From positions 15,007,219 to 15,071,218 of the forward strand of contig OY987251.1 in NCBI GenBank assembly GCA_963920765.1: a DNA stretch of 64,000 nt. Direction: 5' to 3'. The notes under the pieces were generated by a model that was not told the origin of the DNA, did not search any database, and saw only the letters and a program-made list of their open reading frames with translations. The DNA comes from Ulota crispa (lineage: Eukaryota; Streptophyta; Bryopsida; Orthotrichales; Orthotrichaceae). Numbering within the stretch: the first letter of the stretch is position 1; the number at the start of each line of letters is the position of its first letter. Below, piece by piece: positions 22,808 to 35,621 of this stretch. Made by a program: the position numbers and the translations under genes.

Positions 22808-24932
22808 AAACTTGTAATTGCCATTTTCCACTTTGCACTATTGATATTAGAAATCTTAAATTAATGAATTTATGAAAAATACCAAAAATTCCCCAAAAAG
22901 TCTTAATTGACCAACAATATATCTATGACTTGGTTTGACACTTACAACTCCAATGGGATTCATGTGCTATCCAAATGCCCCATATGTATGCAATACGAGA
23001 GTCTGTCTTTACACAATGGGTTGGTCATTGTGATTGTTTGTTATAGTGGCGTTATAGGGGTGTGGCAAAGTGTCTACAAAATTTGATACTATTATCAAAG
23101 GTTATAGAAGCTAACATGCAATGTTGTGTTCATGAAAATTGTAAGACAGTCAACGTGGGACCCAACACTATTTTGGTGAGCCTTATCACAATTTGGGATA
23201 CCTACAAAATATGAGTATATTTAGCGAGATTTTTTTTTGCCTTCCATGATGAACCATGTCTTTATGGTCATCTTTTTTCAAAAGGATGAAAATTACCTTA
23301 ACTACATCTAGCAAACTATTTTTTTGACATACATTGGACAAAAAAATGTTTGCATTGCTGATTGAAGGTTAAAACACCATATTAAGTGAATTTGGAAAAA
23401 CGGTACATTCTAGGACTTTCCCTAATATTGTCATTATGTAAAATTTAGCATATTACAAAAAAACAAGCATGCATATTCTTGTACAATATTAAAGTCTCAA
23501 TGATTGCCTTCAAGAATTTCAAATTATTTCAACTTTGAGCTATAGCTATGCTTACATTTATTGTATGTAAGATTAAGATGGAGTACAAAATGGTCCCTCT
23601 GTTTTTCCCAATTTACCTAATATGGTCTTTTAAGCATAATTTGCTTAAAGACATCCTATTTTATTTATTTATTAATTTGCTCTCAATGTATTTAATTTTG
23701 GTTGTTTAATTTCTACAATTTAAACACAATTGCATGCACACCAAGAGTTTTTTTACACACTTTCAACAATAACAATCACAAGTTCTAATTTTACAAGTAG
23801 AAAAAGCTGATAACACATGTAGTGAATCATTTAGAGTGGTGCATTGGTGAGGTTGTTATTGTACTATGCAAATGAGTTGATGGGCTAGGTGGAAAACCCA
23901 AGATTGTTCATGTGAAACGTTTAGATATTAGTATCAAGAGATTGAATTTGGGAGATATGAATTTATTTATGTATTCAAAGATCCTCATGTTCTCTAGTCT
24001 CAAGGAAGAAGACAATAGTAATGACAAGATTGGAGTAGATTTTTTATAATAACCCTAATTTGTGTGCACGGCACAGAATTAACTCAATTTAGGATTTAGT
24101 CAAAGTGGAGAGGCCAAGGTCTGACAAATTTTTGCCTAAATCCTTACTTCAATTTAACATTGACTATCACTATACTAAGAAAATTGGGTGAAAAAGTGGA
24201 TGAAATCATTGAATTTTTTCACTATCAAACACTAGAGTTGCCAGATATTGGATGAAAATTATTAATATTAGCATAATTATTGGATGAACATGCACACATT
24301 GTACATTCTTTCTGATTTTATTCAATTTTTTTTCTACCAAAAAAAAAGAAAAACCTTCACTATATGTGTCATATTAAATTCAACCCTTAGAGTATCATCA
24401 GTTTAACATTCACCAAAAATATTAATTAGAACGTGTAACTATTATCTTTTTTATCTTTGGAAGAATATACAAAAATAATTTAAACAAGCAAAGTAATGTG
24501 TGGAGTTGGAAATTGTATAACAATAGTAAAGTCAATGGAAAATAGGCTAAAAGACAAACAATACAACAAACTATGCATAAGGAAGAAACCCATGGTAATG
24601 GCACACCAAATTTTGAATTTTTGATGTGCTAATATCATGGATTCTTCTTCTATGACATAATTTGCCATCTCTTTTGTTTTTTTGCTTGCTTTCAATGGCC
24701 TTTATTTTTATTCACCAATTTCTAATTCCATATATTGGTGTATTTATTTAAAGAACTTTTCTATACACTTCCAATGATTGTAATCTCAATTTATAATTTT
24801 ACATAAAAAATTAGTCAAATATTTGATGAATTTTTTAGAGTGCTAGATTGATGATGCCCTAGCCCTTAAGGGCATATGCACCCACACAGAAAAAAAACAA
24901 GTTGGAGAGACTTTTGGATAGAAAGGAAGCAA
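22808..24932. repeat. AT-rich intergenic DNA; part of a dispersed repeat at 23378-23640
   Basis: No gene. The part 23378-23640 (including AGTCTCAATGATTGCC and AGATGGAGTACAAAATGGTCC) recurs, diverged, at 33610-33860. The rest shows nothing beyond low-complexity AT-rich runs. Confidence 0.5.
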
Positions 24933-25852
24933 TTAATCCCTAAAGGACCAAGCTAAGTTTTCACCAAAACTACTCCAAAACTACCATTTTTAGTACAAGT
25001 ATCACATTTTAGAAAATAAACATTTTTGAACAAACATGATTAATCATAATATCTTGTAGTACACTAGTTTTAGAAGATGTGAAAAATATACAAATATTTT
25101 TACCATGTCAATTGTAAGATATTTGAGTTTGAATTGTCAAAATGCCATCTTTTGCCCTTGCAAAAACTTAGGGAGATGCTCTTCACAAGGTCACATTTGT
25201 ATGAAAAAAAGTTCCAAAATGGTTGTGACTCTTTGAATTCATTCTTTTGGGTAAGTTGAATACGTACTTGAAAATTTTCAAATCATTTGGAATTGTGCAT
25301 TTCACAGAATAAAATAGTAAGAAAAAAGTAGAGAATGATTCAAAATATCAAATTGTTAAGAATTTAATTATGGAAAATGAAAAATGCCAATGCCAATGGT
25401 TGTAATGTTGTAATAAAAAATCTTCCCTTTGCTTTGATTTTTTTGCAGAATATTGAAAATTGAGTAAAATAATAGATTTCAAATTTTGTTTTAGTGTGGA
25501 GAATCCATAACTGCCTACAAACAAAAATCATCATCCCTTCCATGTCATTGATAAAAATAGAATGATTAAAAGCTTTTCACATATTCATAAATCCCCTAAA
25601 TCAATCTCAAATCTTTGTTTTTGAAAAAAATGATATTTAGATTATTGCCCACTTAGGAAAAAAAGCAACATGTTAGGCAATAAATTTTTTCTCATAATTC
25701 CAAATGTCTTGAAACTTAGTGCATATGAAAGGTATTCCTTGTCCCCACTTTCTTTTATAATTTAACCCTAAAGTATAGAAATATCTAATTACAAGCACTT
25801 GGCCAAAATTTCTATATTGCCAAACAACTCAATTTAATCCTCTAGGGGTTAA
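24933..25852 (-). mobile_element. TTAA element family B, copy 2 (inverted, 920 bp)
   Basis: Read on the plus strand it starts TTAATCCCTAAAGGACCAAG and ends CTCTAGGGGTTAA. It is the reverse complement of copy 1, with long matching stretches such as AGTAGAGAATGATTCAAAAT and ATGCCAATGCCAATGGTTGT. TTAA is present at both ends. No intact ORF. Confidence 0.8.
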
Positions 25853-26157
25853 ATAGGGAAACTCAATATACCTTGGATTAAAATATTAAATATTAGGTTG
25901 GAATTTTTGATGGAAGACTAGAAAACCAAGATTTAAAAAATATGCTTAAAATTTAGGACATTGAACCATGTCACTAGAGATTTTTTCTTATAATTCCTCT
26001 AAAAAATAAGGGGGGAAGGGTTAGATTTTGAGAAATTTTAAGATGATTGGAATCTTTTTGTAAAGGCTCTCTCTTTGTCATAGAAAAATACAAAATTACA
26101 TATAGCTATAACATGGGCCTCATCTAAACATTATTTTTGTAAAATTGTTAGAAAATT

Positions 26158-27090
26158 TTATCCTTTAGTGCCTGTCAACCATTTGGGGGGCACCTCAAAT
26201 TTTAACTATACGGTGTGCAAAACACATTCAAGGATAAAATTAGTGTTTCTAAAATCAGATTGGACCGAACATATCAAAACTATAAACTTTGGAAACTTGA
26301 ATAAAAAATAAAAAAAATTGATCTATCGGAACGATTCCACGTGAGGATTGTGAGAAAATTGATGATCCAAAAAAAATTGTTGTGCAAAAACGTGAGACAC
26401 TCTAACTAATTAGTGTCAATCATGCAATTGAAACTTTTGATGATGGTGAAATTTGTAGAGGCTATTGCTCCATTCTAGGTTACTGCACTTCTAAAAAAAA
26501 TACAAAATTCGAGTCAATTTGTGCATTTCACGGCATGATTTGTGAAATTGAGCATTGGAAGAATACAAATGTGGCCACACATATACGGTTGAATACAGCA
26601 TGCATGGAACATGTTTCCACAAGAATCCGATTGGCCAATATCATCAACATTGGGTGTCATTTGAGGTACAAGGTCCCGCATTTAGCATTGCACACCTTTG
26701 GAGCCTAAGATTTCATGGAATACGCTATGTTGTAGCTTAAATATACCACAAGTAGAACTTCTAAATAAACCATGCATCTTTTGCACAACTTGTAGAGAGT
26801 TAGCGCCACATACTTTGGGTGCAATATGTGGGCTTTGGGGCCAAGTCATGGTTGCACTGAATATTTCATTTGTTACACCCGTATGAAATTCTCAGCTTCA
26901 TATGTAAAACACACATAGCTATCATGTTTCTTTATGCCTTGCTTTGAAATTTGTTCCAGTAGGAGCACAAACTAAACCCCCGCAATTCCATTATGTTATG
27001 TGTTTTTGCAAATTAGATAGAACAAAGATGACAAGAACCACGGAGTACCAAAATAACCCAAAAGTGGTCAACTGGGCACTAAAGGGCTAA
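26158..27090. mobile_element. Decayed TTAA-type element, 933 bp
   Basis: The left end is TTATCCTTTAGTGCCTGTCA and the reverse complement of the right end is TTAGCCCTTTAGTGCCCAGT. Together they form an imperfect terminal inverted repeat of about 30 bp. The outer TTAA is mutated at both sides (TTAT; CTAA). The right end resembles the ends of the elements at 13738 and 56411. Inside is AT-rich DNA without a defensible ORF. Confidence 0.5.
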
Positions 27091-29914
27091 TGGGAGAATT
27101 TAAGAGTTTGTATGTATCATAGTGGACTTTAATTTGGTTTTACTCAAATAAATTTGGTGTATAAACATATTCAAAGCTTTTGAGATTCTTGAGTCTTACT
27201 TTGAGCATTTTTACCACACTAGAAAAAATTCAAAAGAAAGGCAGTGGAAGTGTGTCATTGGTTTGTTAGGTTAAGTGGCTACTACATTGGAAATAAATAA
27301 ATAAAATGTTGAAAATTCCGCTTAGTTAAGCATGTTTCAAACATCTCAATTTCTCAAGAGGCAAATAATAATTAAACAAGAATAAATAAGTAATTGAATT
27401 ACTTTTTCAACACTATTTTTTAAATGTACACATATTGTATAAGTGTATCCATCAAAAATTACAATTATTTTCAATTATGAAGCAATTGCTTATTTTCACC
27501 TAATTACACTACAAGTCTACAACATATGAGTTTCCTTACAAATGTCCTATGGTTTTTTTTCAATGTTGTAGACTTGTACTGTAATTTGTTGGTGTCTCTA
27601 GTTTTTTGGGTGATGGAGAAATTCTTATTAATATAATAAGGATAACAATAGTAGAAGATAAAGTCCTCCAAATGTATTAGATTCTAAAACTCAAAGCTTA
27701 CAAGGATCATTTTGTAATAGATACTTCAAATCACAAAATAAATACTAATTTTAAACTTAACCTCATGAAGCAAGAAATTACAAAAACTTTATATAAAAAC
27801 AAAAGAGAGATCTAAAAATAAAGACAAAAACATAATAAAAATGACATTAAAAAAATATAATTTGTTCTTATAAACATTGCCTCTATCATATAAATATAGA
27901 AGAGAAAGCAATGCAATCAATGTTGATTACTTTTATGAAATTTTTCATTTTCATTGTACCACTAAAATTTGAACGACAATCAACAAATTACTTCCCAACC
28001 TTTGCCAATGTGCAAAAACTGGCCAAATTGTTCTTGCAAGAGTGATTATCTCCTCCTCTGCATGGCCCACAATATACATTTCAAGCTACCCATGCAATCG
28101 TTGAGTGTGAGAAATGTGCATACTCTTCCTTTATTTACATAGAGAAATGAATGTTATGGGCATATTGTGGACATGTGAAACCTTATCACTCGTAACCTAT
28201 GTCTTATAGTAACACAAAACTTGGTCTTGTGATAATGCAAAATTTAGACCTCTGATGATGATTAATACTTTTATTAATTTTCAGTTTAAAAAAATATTTT
28301 GTAATCATATTTTCATTTTTGCTTAACCATTTATAAAAACAAACGATAATTAACACAATTAAATTTTGATTTTTAATTGCTTTCTAAAATGTATACAAAA
28401 ATTCAACAACTTATTATTAAATCAACACTCATTAAGAAAAAATTATCTATGATACACATTTATTAGAATACTACATCTAAACTTGTGTGTTCAAGCCTGT
28501 TGAATGAATTCAAGTATGATTTATTTTCATGATCAAAGTTGAAATGATTCATTTTCCATTAGATCTTTTTGAGATCAAAGTTTTTTATACTAAATTAAAA
28601 AAATGCTTGAAGTTCAAAAAACATTGATTATAACTAAATAGCTTAAGGAATTTTGACTATAAAACAAACAAACATTAAATGTGTAAGTTTGCAATTGATA
28701 AATACAATTCATAAAAATACTATATAATTGTTATGCTTTTAGAAGTAAAGTTGAGACTTATAAGCTTTAAATTTATGAATCACGAAAAAATATTTCAACT
28801 AATAAATAGTTCATGTTTCATTTTAAATCTTTACGTCTAAATTCCATATAACAAATATTTGATCTTTTATTACCTTAACAATGACAATGAAGAATTTTTT
28901 GTGCACATGCCAAAAAAAGACATGAAACTAGAGCTTAAACATGTTATTGTATCTAGTAATTCTTTTAAATTCTTCATTATTATAATTAAAGAACAGAAAT
29001 ATGCTTTGAAGACTAAAATTTAAATGTTGTATTACATAATGAAGAGACAATGAAGACCAATAACGCATTTTTTTTGCTAGACCTCAAGGTAAAATCTATC
29101 AATAATATGTCTTTAATGTTTTTATCTAGTTGTTAATTTATTGACTTTTTTTATTAAAATTATATCACAATATCAAAGATGCAAATGCTAAGCAATGCTA
29201 GATCAAGCTTCACTGGAGAACCATAAACCACTTACAATAAGTATCTAGAAGTGGCACACGATGCTGTATCACAATGCATGCTACAAGGGTAGAGCACGAT
29301 GCACGATGCACGACGCACAAGAGAATGAGAAGCAGAAAATGCTACACCAGCCAATGGCGAACCTCCACACTTGGAGAAAAGCTACATTGTAACTTACTTT
29401 GAGAACCAAGCTGGATGGGCTCCTTGCGATCACTTGGGTTACTTGACTCTAAATATAAGGCATGGTAAGTTTGTAGTCTTGCGAGAGGTGGAATGATAAA
29501 GGCACTAAATAGTCCCTAGCCAAAACCCTGCAGCATGCAAGAGAATAACATTCTATGGTCATATCCAATTCCATGACCGGTGTGCCCTCTCCCACTAGTG
29601 TTAACCAAACTGTTGCGCTAGGCATGTGTCTTAATTGAGTAAGTCAATGAAGATTAGGCTCAAAAGTCCTCCAAACGGCAATGAACAACTCCATGTCCAC
29701 TTTGTGATAAACAGTTGTATAATTGGATCATGCTAGATAAAAAACTCTTCTCTTTAAGAGAAATGAGTGACGAAAAATGCGCCTTTGTAAAAGGTCCAAT
29801 GGCCACGTGCCTTGCCTTTCCGCTCCGTCCATGCAACAACGGTCCATCTTTGATCAAAATTGTTTGAAAATGCAATTCAGCCCAAGCTACAAACAATACA
29901 AACAATTGTGTGTT
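27091..29914. other. AT-rich gene desert with one short hairpin
   Basis: No gene recognised. An inverted repeat of 23-bp arms (one mismatch) lies at 27503-27525 and 27563-27585 (ATTACACTACAAGTCTACAA and its inverse) around a 37-bp loop. From about 29150 the DNA is less AT-rich and includes repeats of GCACGATGCAC near 29290. Confidence 0.45.
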
Positions 29915-30600
29915 TCATGATTAGGTGATGCATGCATAAGGAACGAACACGATGCAACAAATCTTGAAGTACCTGGTCAAAACACTATAAAAAAAGAAGC
30001 TTTCTTGACTAAGCACTATGACTACCGTGAGTCATTTTGGACAGACCATAATGACTCATTTTGGTCATTATGACTGCCGTGAGTCATTATGGACTGTCCA
30101 AAATGACTCACAACAATCATAGTGCTTAGTCAAGAAAGCTTCTTTTTTGTAGTGAAAGGCGTTTCTCAATCTGTGTGGGAGTTGCTGTCAATGTGCACGC
30201 CTACAGTTGGAGAGCACAATGCTGACCTCTCTTCCTTCCGCCGCAATCAAGAGATTGAACCAATGATTAACAAGTAATGCATCAAAGAACAAGCATCGCA
30301 ACTAATCTTGAAGTACAAAAGGCAAATTGATCAATCTTTGTGGGAGTTTCTGTCAATGTGTAGGCCTGCAGGAACTACGGTTGGAGAGTCAAAGAGCACA
30401 ATCAAGAGATTGAACCAATGACTAATAAGTAATGCATCAAAGAACAAGCATTGCAACTAATCTTGAAGTACTTGATCAAAAGGTGAACTGATTAAACCGT
30501 GCAAGAGCTGCTGTCAATGTGCACGCCTGCAGGAGCTACAATTGGAGAGTTGGAGAGCACAATGCCAACGTAAAGAACCGCTGCAATTCTCAATCAAGAT
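29915..30600. repeat. Three diverged tandem units of about 160 bp, the first split by an insertion
   Basis: Each unit carries GATGCATCAAAGAACAAGC-like, ATCTTGAAGTAC, GTCAATGTGCACGCCTGCAG-like and GAGAGCACAATGC segments. Units 2 and 3 are spaced about 160 bp apart (GAGATTGAACCAATGA at 30250 and 30411). The first unit contains the CACTA-type element at 29983-30154. Confidence 0.65.
29983..30154. mobile_element. CACTA-type foldback MITE, 172 bp
   Basis: It starts CACTATAAAAAAAGAAGC and ends GCTTCTTTTTTGTAGTG, the typical CACTA terminus. The whole element is self-complementary (CTTTCTTGACTAAGCACTATGA and inverse; GTGAGTCATTTTGGACAG and inverse). It is flanked by AAA on both sides, a 3-bp target duplication as expected for CACTA elements. 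The neighbouring repeat units show a related unfilled site (GATCAAAAGG). Confidence 0.85.
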
Positions 30601-32189
30601 CATCCCGAGTATAAAAGCACATGTAAGCAGTGTTTAGATTTTGTTTTTTCACTAGTCACGGGACAAGCACCCAACAATGCCATCAAGTAAGGAAAAATTC
30701 TATAAAAATGGATAGAATCATTTACATGCGTACATTCATCCATAATATATATATTAGTACATTTCATCCATGTTTTGGTGAATCTGGTTTACGCTCAAAT
30801 AGGCCACTGGCGAATTCATTCAAATTTTCACCCAAATTTTCTAATCTTATGGTCGCCAGGCCCAATTTCAAGTAGGTTTTTAGCAAAAATTTGCCAAGAA
30901 TTTAAACGCTGCATGTAAGGGAGCTACTATAGGTTGTTAGCAAATTTGGCATAAAGTAATTCTCCAAAAATTTGCCTAATTATTCTATAAATTATTCTCC
31001 AAAAATGCCCAATGTCAAACAAATCAAAAAATCAAAATTCCAAATATTATAAAAGTCATTAAGCTTAACTAACAATGGAAGGTCAAGGTTGATTCCAAGA
31101 GGGCTCAATCTATTGCAATTTTTTTTACCAAGGGCTATGTTTAGAAAGTGGAAGATGCTTAGAAAAAGGCTTAATTCTACTAATTTTTTTGGTTGAATGC
31201 CAAATAATAACAACTTTTTTTGACAATGCCTAATCTTGAAAAATTATGAGATCTGATGCCGAATTGATTTTTCTTGGAAAAATAATCAATTCGGCAATGA
31301 GTAGCCAAATCTGCTCTCCACCTACAGTAGTACAAGCACAATGCTAGCGACCAGGGTCCAAGAAATATTTGAGATTTTTTGGTTGAATTCCTTCAATTTC
31401 TGTATTGAACCAATTAATCAAAGAACTATTTTGGTTATTTTCTCCATTTTACACTATAAATAAAAAATTTACAGATTTTTAGTATGTTTTTAGCCAAAGT
31501 TCATATATTGCAAACGATTTTTTCTCATTTCAATTGGCTAGCCTTGAACTAGCGGTCGGTTCTTCCCGGACCTTGCTAGCGATGTAAGCTTAGAACAAGC
31601 AGGTGTAATCACGTTGCACTTTGCAATTGAGGAGTTGCATGGAGTTCCCCCCGGTTGCACGCCTAAGTTAATAGGCTTGTAAACTGACCATCTAAGAGCT
31701 AAAACTGAATTTTGGGGAGGTGGAACTTCTTGATATATTTTTCAATAAATTTTCCTTGAAAGATAAGAAGAATTGGCATCTAACTCAAGTTATTTTGTAT
31801 TTTTTAGAGCAATGTGGAACTATTTATGAACTTTTGAAGTGGAAAGGTCATAAGGCTCTAAAATGGATCACTTCCTCAAATGTACCCCCATTGTACGTTT
31901 TTGAAAGGCTATGAATAAGGCATGTACCTATGGAGTTCAGTTGGAAAGGTGAGCGGTATTACTGCCCTAATGGATTTCAAGCCTCTTACCTTACGGGCAA
32001 GGGTTTAGGTACGAAATCAGTTGATGAACTTTGAAAAACATAGTGTTAAGTGAGGAAGAGGAAATTAAAAATATTGGCATCAATTTGGAAGTTCCAGTTG
32101 CAAGTATATGTCCACAAAAAAATTTCAAAGTACTAAATCATTGAAAATGCATAGTTGTGTTTGTGTGTAGGAGATGCTAAAAGAGACAA
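30601..32189. other. AT-rich intergenic DNA, nothing recognised
   Basis: No coding signal. A short less AT-rich stretch at 31540-31700 has no similarity I can name. Confidence 0.4.
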
Positions 32190-32841
32190 TTAACCCCTAA
32201 ATGCCCAAGGCCTTTCTGAGCTTCTTAACATTTTCATGAAACTAAACAATCAATCAACTTTTTCATAAATTTCATCAAGTTTTTTTGAACTATAACCGGA
32301 CAAGTTCAAACTAGATATGTTAGAGATTACATGGTAAAAGAAAACACAACAACATCACTTATAGTTTGAAAGATTATAACGTTTGAACTTGAGGGTGTTA
32401 AAACTGCAAAAGTGACTTTAAGTCTTTCAATCCTCTTTTCACATGTCAAATCTAAAAATTTGGTCACCAAAAAAATATAAGGGTTAAGATCATTATATAT
32501 CTAAATTTAATCAATTTACGACTTTCAAAATCTACTTCTCTATTTTTTTTAAATGAACTTCTAATGTGGATTTTCCTTCAAGCTCTAGTGTATTTGAGGC
32601 TCATGTTCAACATCTTCCAACACTAAAAAACTCAAGATTGCAATGGACACCCTTGTACAAATCTTGAGTAGAAAAACCATCAACATTCATTTTCAAAATT
32701 AGATTTTTGATGTTGAAACACACTTCAAAACAAACCCTAGATGAAAAAAAAATACTAAAATTAGTGATTTAATAAGGTTTTATTCATCTTCAAAGTTTTG
32801 TAAATACCCAAATTAGGTGCGTTTGGGAATTTAGGGGTTAA
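32190..32841. mobile_element. TTAA-flanked inverted-repeat element, 652 bp
   Basis: Left end TTAACCCCTAAATGCCCAAG; the right end reverse-complemented reads TTAACCCCTAAATTCCCAAA. That is about 19 bp of inverted repeat inside intact TTAA on both sides. There is no long ORF inside. Confidence 0.75.
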
Positions 32842-32879
32842 TGAAGTCTTTAGTGTGCTCATATGTTCATAATACTAAG

Positions 32880-33371
32880 GGCATCCTCAATTCACCCCGG
32901 CATAAAGGCTGGTATATCAATCTTGATCAAATACTTAATCATACAAAAATTATATGGTTTGAAAAGCATGAAAAGTTTCATTCTAAAAATGTAATAAAAT
33001 TTTGGTTTGGATATTGCATGATTTGGATATATCACATCAAATGTTAACTAACTTCCAAAAAATTTAGAGGCCTCTACAAATCAAGCCTAAATAAGAAAAT
33101 TTTAGTAAAATGGACGGCAAATGTACCAACCCCTTTACTAAAATGTCCTTATTTAGGCTTGATTTGGAGAAGCCTCTAAACTTTTTGGAAGTTAGCTAAC
33201 ATTGGATGTGATATATCTAAATAGCGCAATGTCCAATTAAACTTTTATTGCACTGTTAGAATGGAAATTTTTATGCTCTTCAAATCGTATAATTTTTGTG
33301 TGATTCATTATTTGCTATTAATAAATCAAGATTGATATACTGGCCTTTAAGTCGAGTGGATTGAAGATGCT
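32880..33371. mobile_element. Foldback element, 492 bp, with 5-bp flanking repeat CTAAG
   Basis: The two halves are inverted repeats of each other around an unpaired centre near 33118-33130. The ends are GGCATCCTCAATTCA and, inverted, AGCATCTTCAATCCA. Inner matches include CAATCTTGAT, ATATATCACATC and TCAAGCCTAAATAAG. CTAAG flanks both ends (32875-32879 and 33372-33376) as a probable target duplication. Confidence 0.75.
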
Positions 33372-33860
33372 CTAAGTAACTTGAGGAGTTCTTAAATAGT
33401 GAGATGGAGCACTCATAACCATCACTTTGTCACCCATAAGGCAATTTTTTTATATATGTCAGCCACTCACAAGTCATTGGTACAAAAGGTCTCAAGGATG
33501 GGGACACCCACGGGCCACAAGAGGGGTGCTCCTACTTTAATGAATGGGGATTTTACTACTTGCCAACAACAAGATTTTCTTTTCTCCTTAATAACATCAA
33601 ACTTCTATAACACCGTATTGACTAAACTGGGAAAAACAAGATGTTTTGGGACTTTCACTATTTCTTTCCTTGTGTACAATTTTGCACATTACAAAAAAAC
33701 AAGTGTGCATTTTCATGCACAATAGTGAAGTCTCAATGATTGCCTCCAAGAATTTCAAATCAAGTCATGTAACTTTGAACTATAGCTATGCCTACATTTA
33801 CTATATGTACGATTAAGGTGGAGTACAAAATGTTCCCTCGGTTTTTTCCATAAATTCTAT
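33372..33860. repeat. Second copy of the dispersed repeat also at 23378-23640
   Basis: Bases 33610-33860 match 23378-23640 with many substitutions (shared CAATGATTGCC, AAGAATTTCAAAT, GGTGGAGTACAAAATG). The upstream part contains a long open frame without family similarity, which I treat as chance. Confidence 0.5.
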
Positions 33861-33937
33861 AATCAAATAAACTTACACAAAATAGTGAAATTGGGTGGCC
33901 CCATTTTAATTTCTCAACATTTAACACACACACACAC

Positions 33938-33968
<31 letters not shown>

Positions 33969-33993
33969 GTATATGTATATGTATATATGTATA

Positions 33994-34058
<65 letters not shown>

Positions 34059-34073
34059 ATGTATATATATGTA
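33938..34073. repeat. TA and TATATG microsatellite
   Basis: A run of TA dinucleotides is followed by about twenty TATATG/TATG units. It creates false Tyr/Val and Ile/His repeat ORFs on both strands. Confidence 0.95.
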
Positions 34074-34365
34074 CTAGTGGGCCCGTGTACCCGCCATTCC
34101 GACAAAAGGCCATCACGGGAGGAGGTCCTTGCAAAAACATTAACATGAAATTTTGTAAACTCTCCAAACTTAGCTTGGTCTTTGGTTCACATTAAAAAAC
34201 ATTCCATGGGATAATATAAAATCAATTTGCCTCTTCATCTCCCTCCCTGCCCCTTTCTTTCTCAATTTCAAATTCAAGTTGGACCAAATATGTCCTTTCA
34301 CATCCAACGCCCATGTTCATTACTTTGCACGTTCATCACTTTGCCCCTTGGCCCTTGACCAATCA

Positions 34366-34480
34366 CAACTTTTTCATGTGGCCCTATATCCCATTCCATG
34401 CCCATGACCCATTTCATGCCCATGCGCATGACCCATCTCATCCCATGCCCATGACACATCACATGCCCATGGCCCCCCAT
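34366..34480. repeat. CCCATG-rich low-complexity tract
   Basis: The words CCCATG, CATGCCCATG and CCCATGAC recur many times. A similar CCCATGT-rich tract lies at 58405-58480. No function is evident. Confidence 0.6.
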
Positions 34481-34570
34481 CCAATGCCGGTTTGTAAGGT
34501 AGAAATTTGGTTATAACAAATTTGATTATTAATTAGTTTCTCAACCGCCTTACATTTTATTATTTTAACA

Positions 34571-34611
34571 CCCAACTACCCAACTACCCAACTACCCAAC
34601 TACCCAACTAA
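34571..34611. repeat. 8-bp tandem repeat (CCAACTAC), about five copies
   Basis: Consecutive near-identical copies of the unit are visible, followed by a short AAGATAAGATAAGATA run at 34645. Confidence 0.85.
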
Positions 34612-34701
34612 TAGAACTAAGCCTATAATATAAATAAGACAAGATAAGATAAGATATATACATCTTGATAAGAATGCGTCACTTTGTAAATAGAAATTGC
34701 T

Positions 34702-35621
34702 CTAACCCTAAAGGACCATGGCCTTTATTTTGTCAAAAGATACTCAAAACTGCCACATCTATGGCAAAGAGTAAAAAAGTTTGAAAATCAAGCATTTTGC
34801 ATATCTGAAGGTAGGATCTTGTGTTAGAGTGCTATAAGAATGTGTTGTACAAAACTCAAGAACTTTGACCGCACAAATTGGAAGATATATGCATTTAAAG
34901 TGTAAATAAAAAGCTATTTTTGCACCTTACTTGACTAGATTTTTTAACTTTGAACATTTTTAACTTCAAATTTTTGCACCAGAGAGTTTGGAATTCTATT
35001 TTATTGTGGTGGGAGGTTGAGTTGGGAATCTTGGGAAATTTATAAAAAAAACTTAATTTTCATTCTCTAAAAAAAGATTAGGTAGAAGAAGGTATGAGAT
35101 TGAACAAAAACTTAAATTGCTAATAACCCTGCAATGGAATTGAACGCAATAATTCCAATGGTAAGATTGTTCTAAAAAGCAAACTTCACCCTCTCCAACA
35201 AATTTTTTGGAAAAATGTTAAACCTTCATTTAAAAATGAAGTTTATAAGCTATTTTTTCAAGAAGATGCCTAAGTTGCATGAAAAACAAGATTGTCCATA
35301 ACTTTCTCATAACTAGTCCAAATGGAATGAATCAAAGCTTTAGATGTAGACAAAGATATAATTTATAAGATTTTTTTTTTTTTTTTTTTTCAGCTTTTTA
35401 TAAGATTATTTTTTGCTGCCCCTAGTCCCCAAATTTGTGCTTATTTGGGCATAGCATTTGCTCCCTAGCACCAATTGGAATAAAATTAGATTCCCCAAAA
35501 GCTAATGTGTTTTTCTATCTTCAAAAAAAGTTTCAAAAAATTAGGACTAAAATTGAGGCCGTAGGTACCTCCCCAAAATCCCATTTCTCCCCCGTAGGGA
35601 CAATGGTCCTTTAGGGGTTAA
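34702..35621 (-). mobile_element. TTAA element family B, copy 5 (inverted, 920 bp, diverged)
   Basis: Plus-strand start CTAACCCTAAAGGACCATGG (outer TTAA mutated to CTAA) and end CAATGGTCCTTTAGGGGTTAA. Inside, AAAACTGCCA, GGTAGGATCTTGT and CATAACTTTCTCATAACT match the reverse complement of copies 1 and 3. Its length equals that of copies 2 and 3. Confidence 0.7.

Noticed and set aside
29915..30600. Regular repeats that could suggest a CRISPR array
   Set aside because: Units are long, diverged and without short conserved repeats plus unique spacers; the genome is a plant's.
33885..34167. Tyr/Val and Ile/His repeat ORFs
   Set aside because: Products of the TA/TATATG microsatellite.
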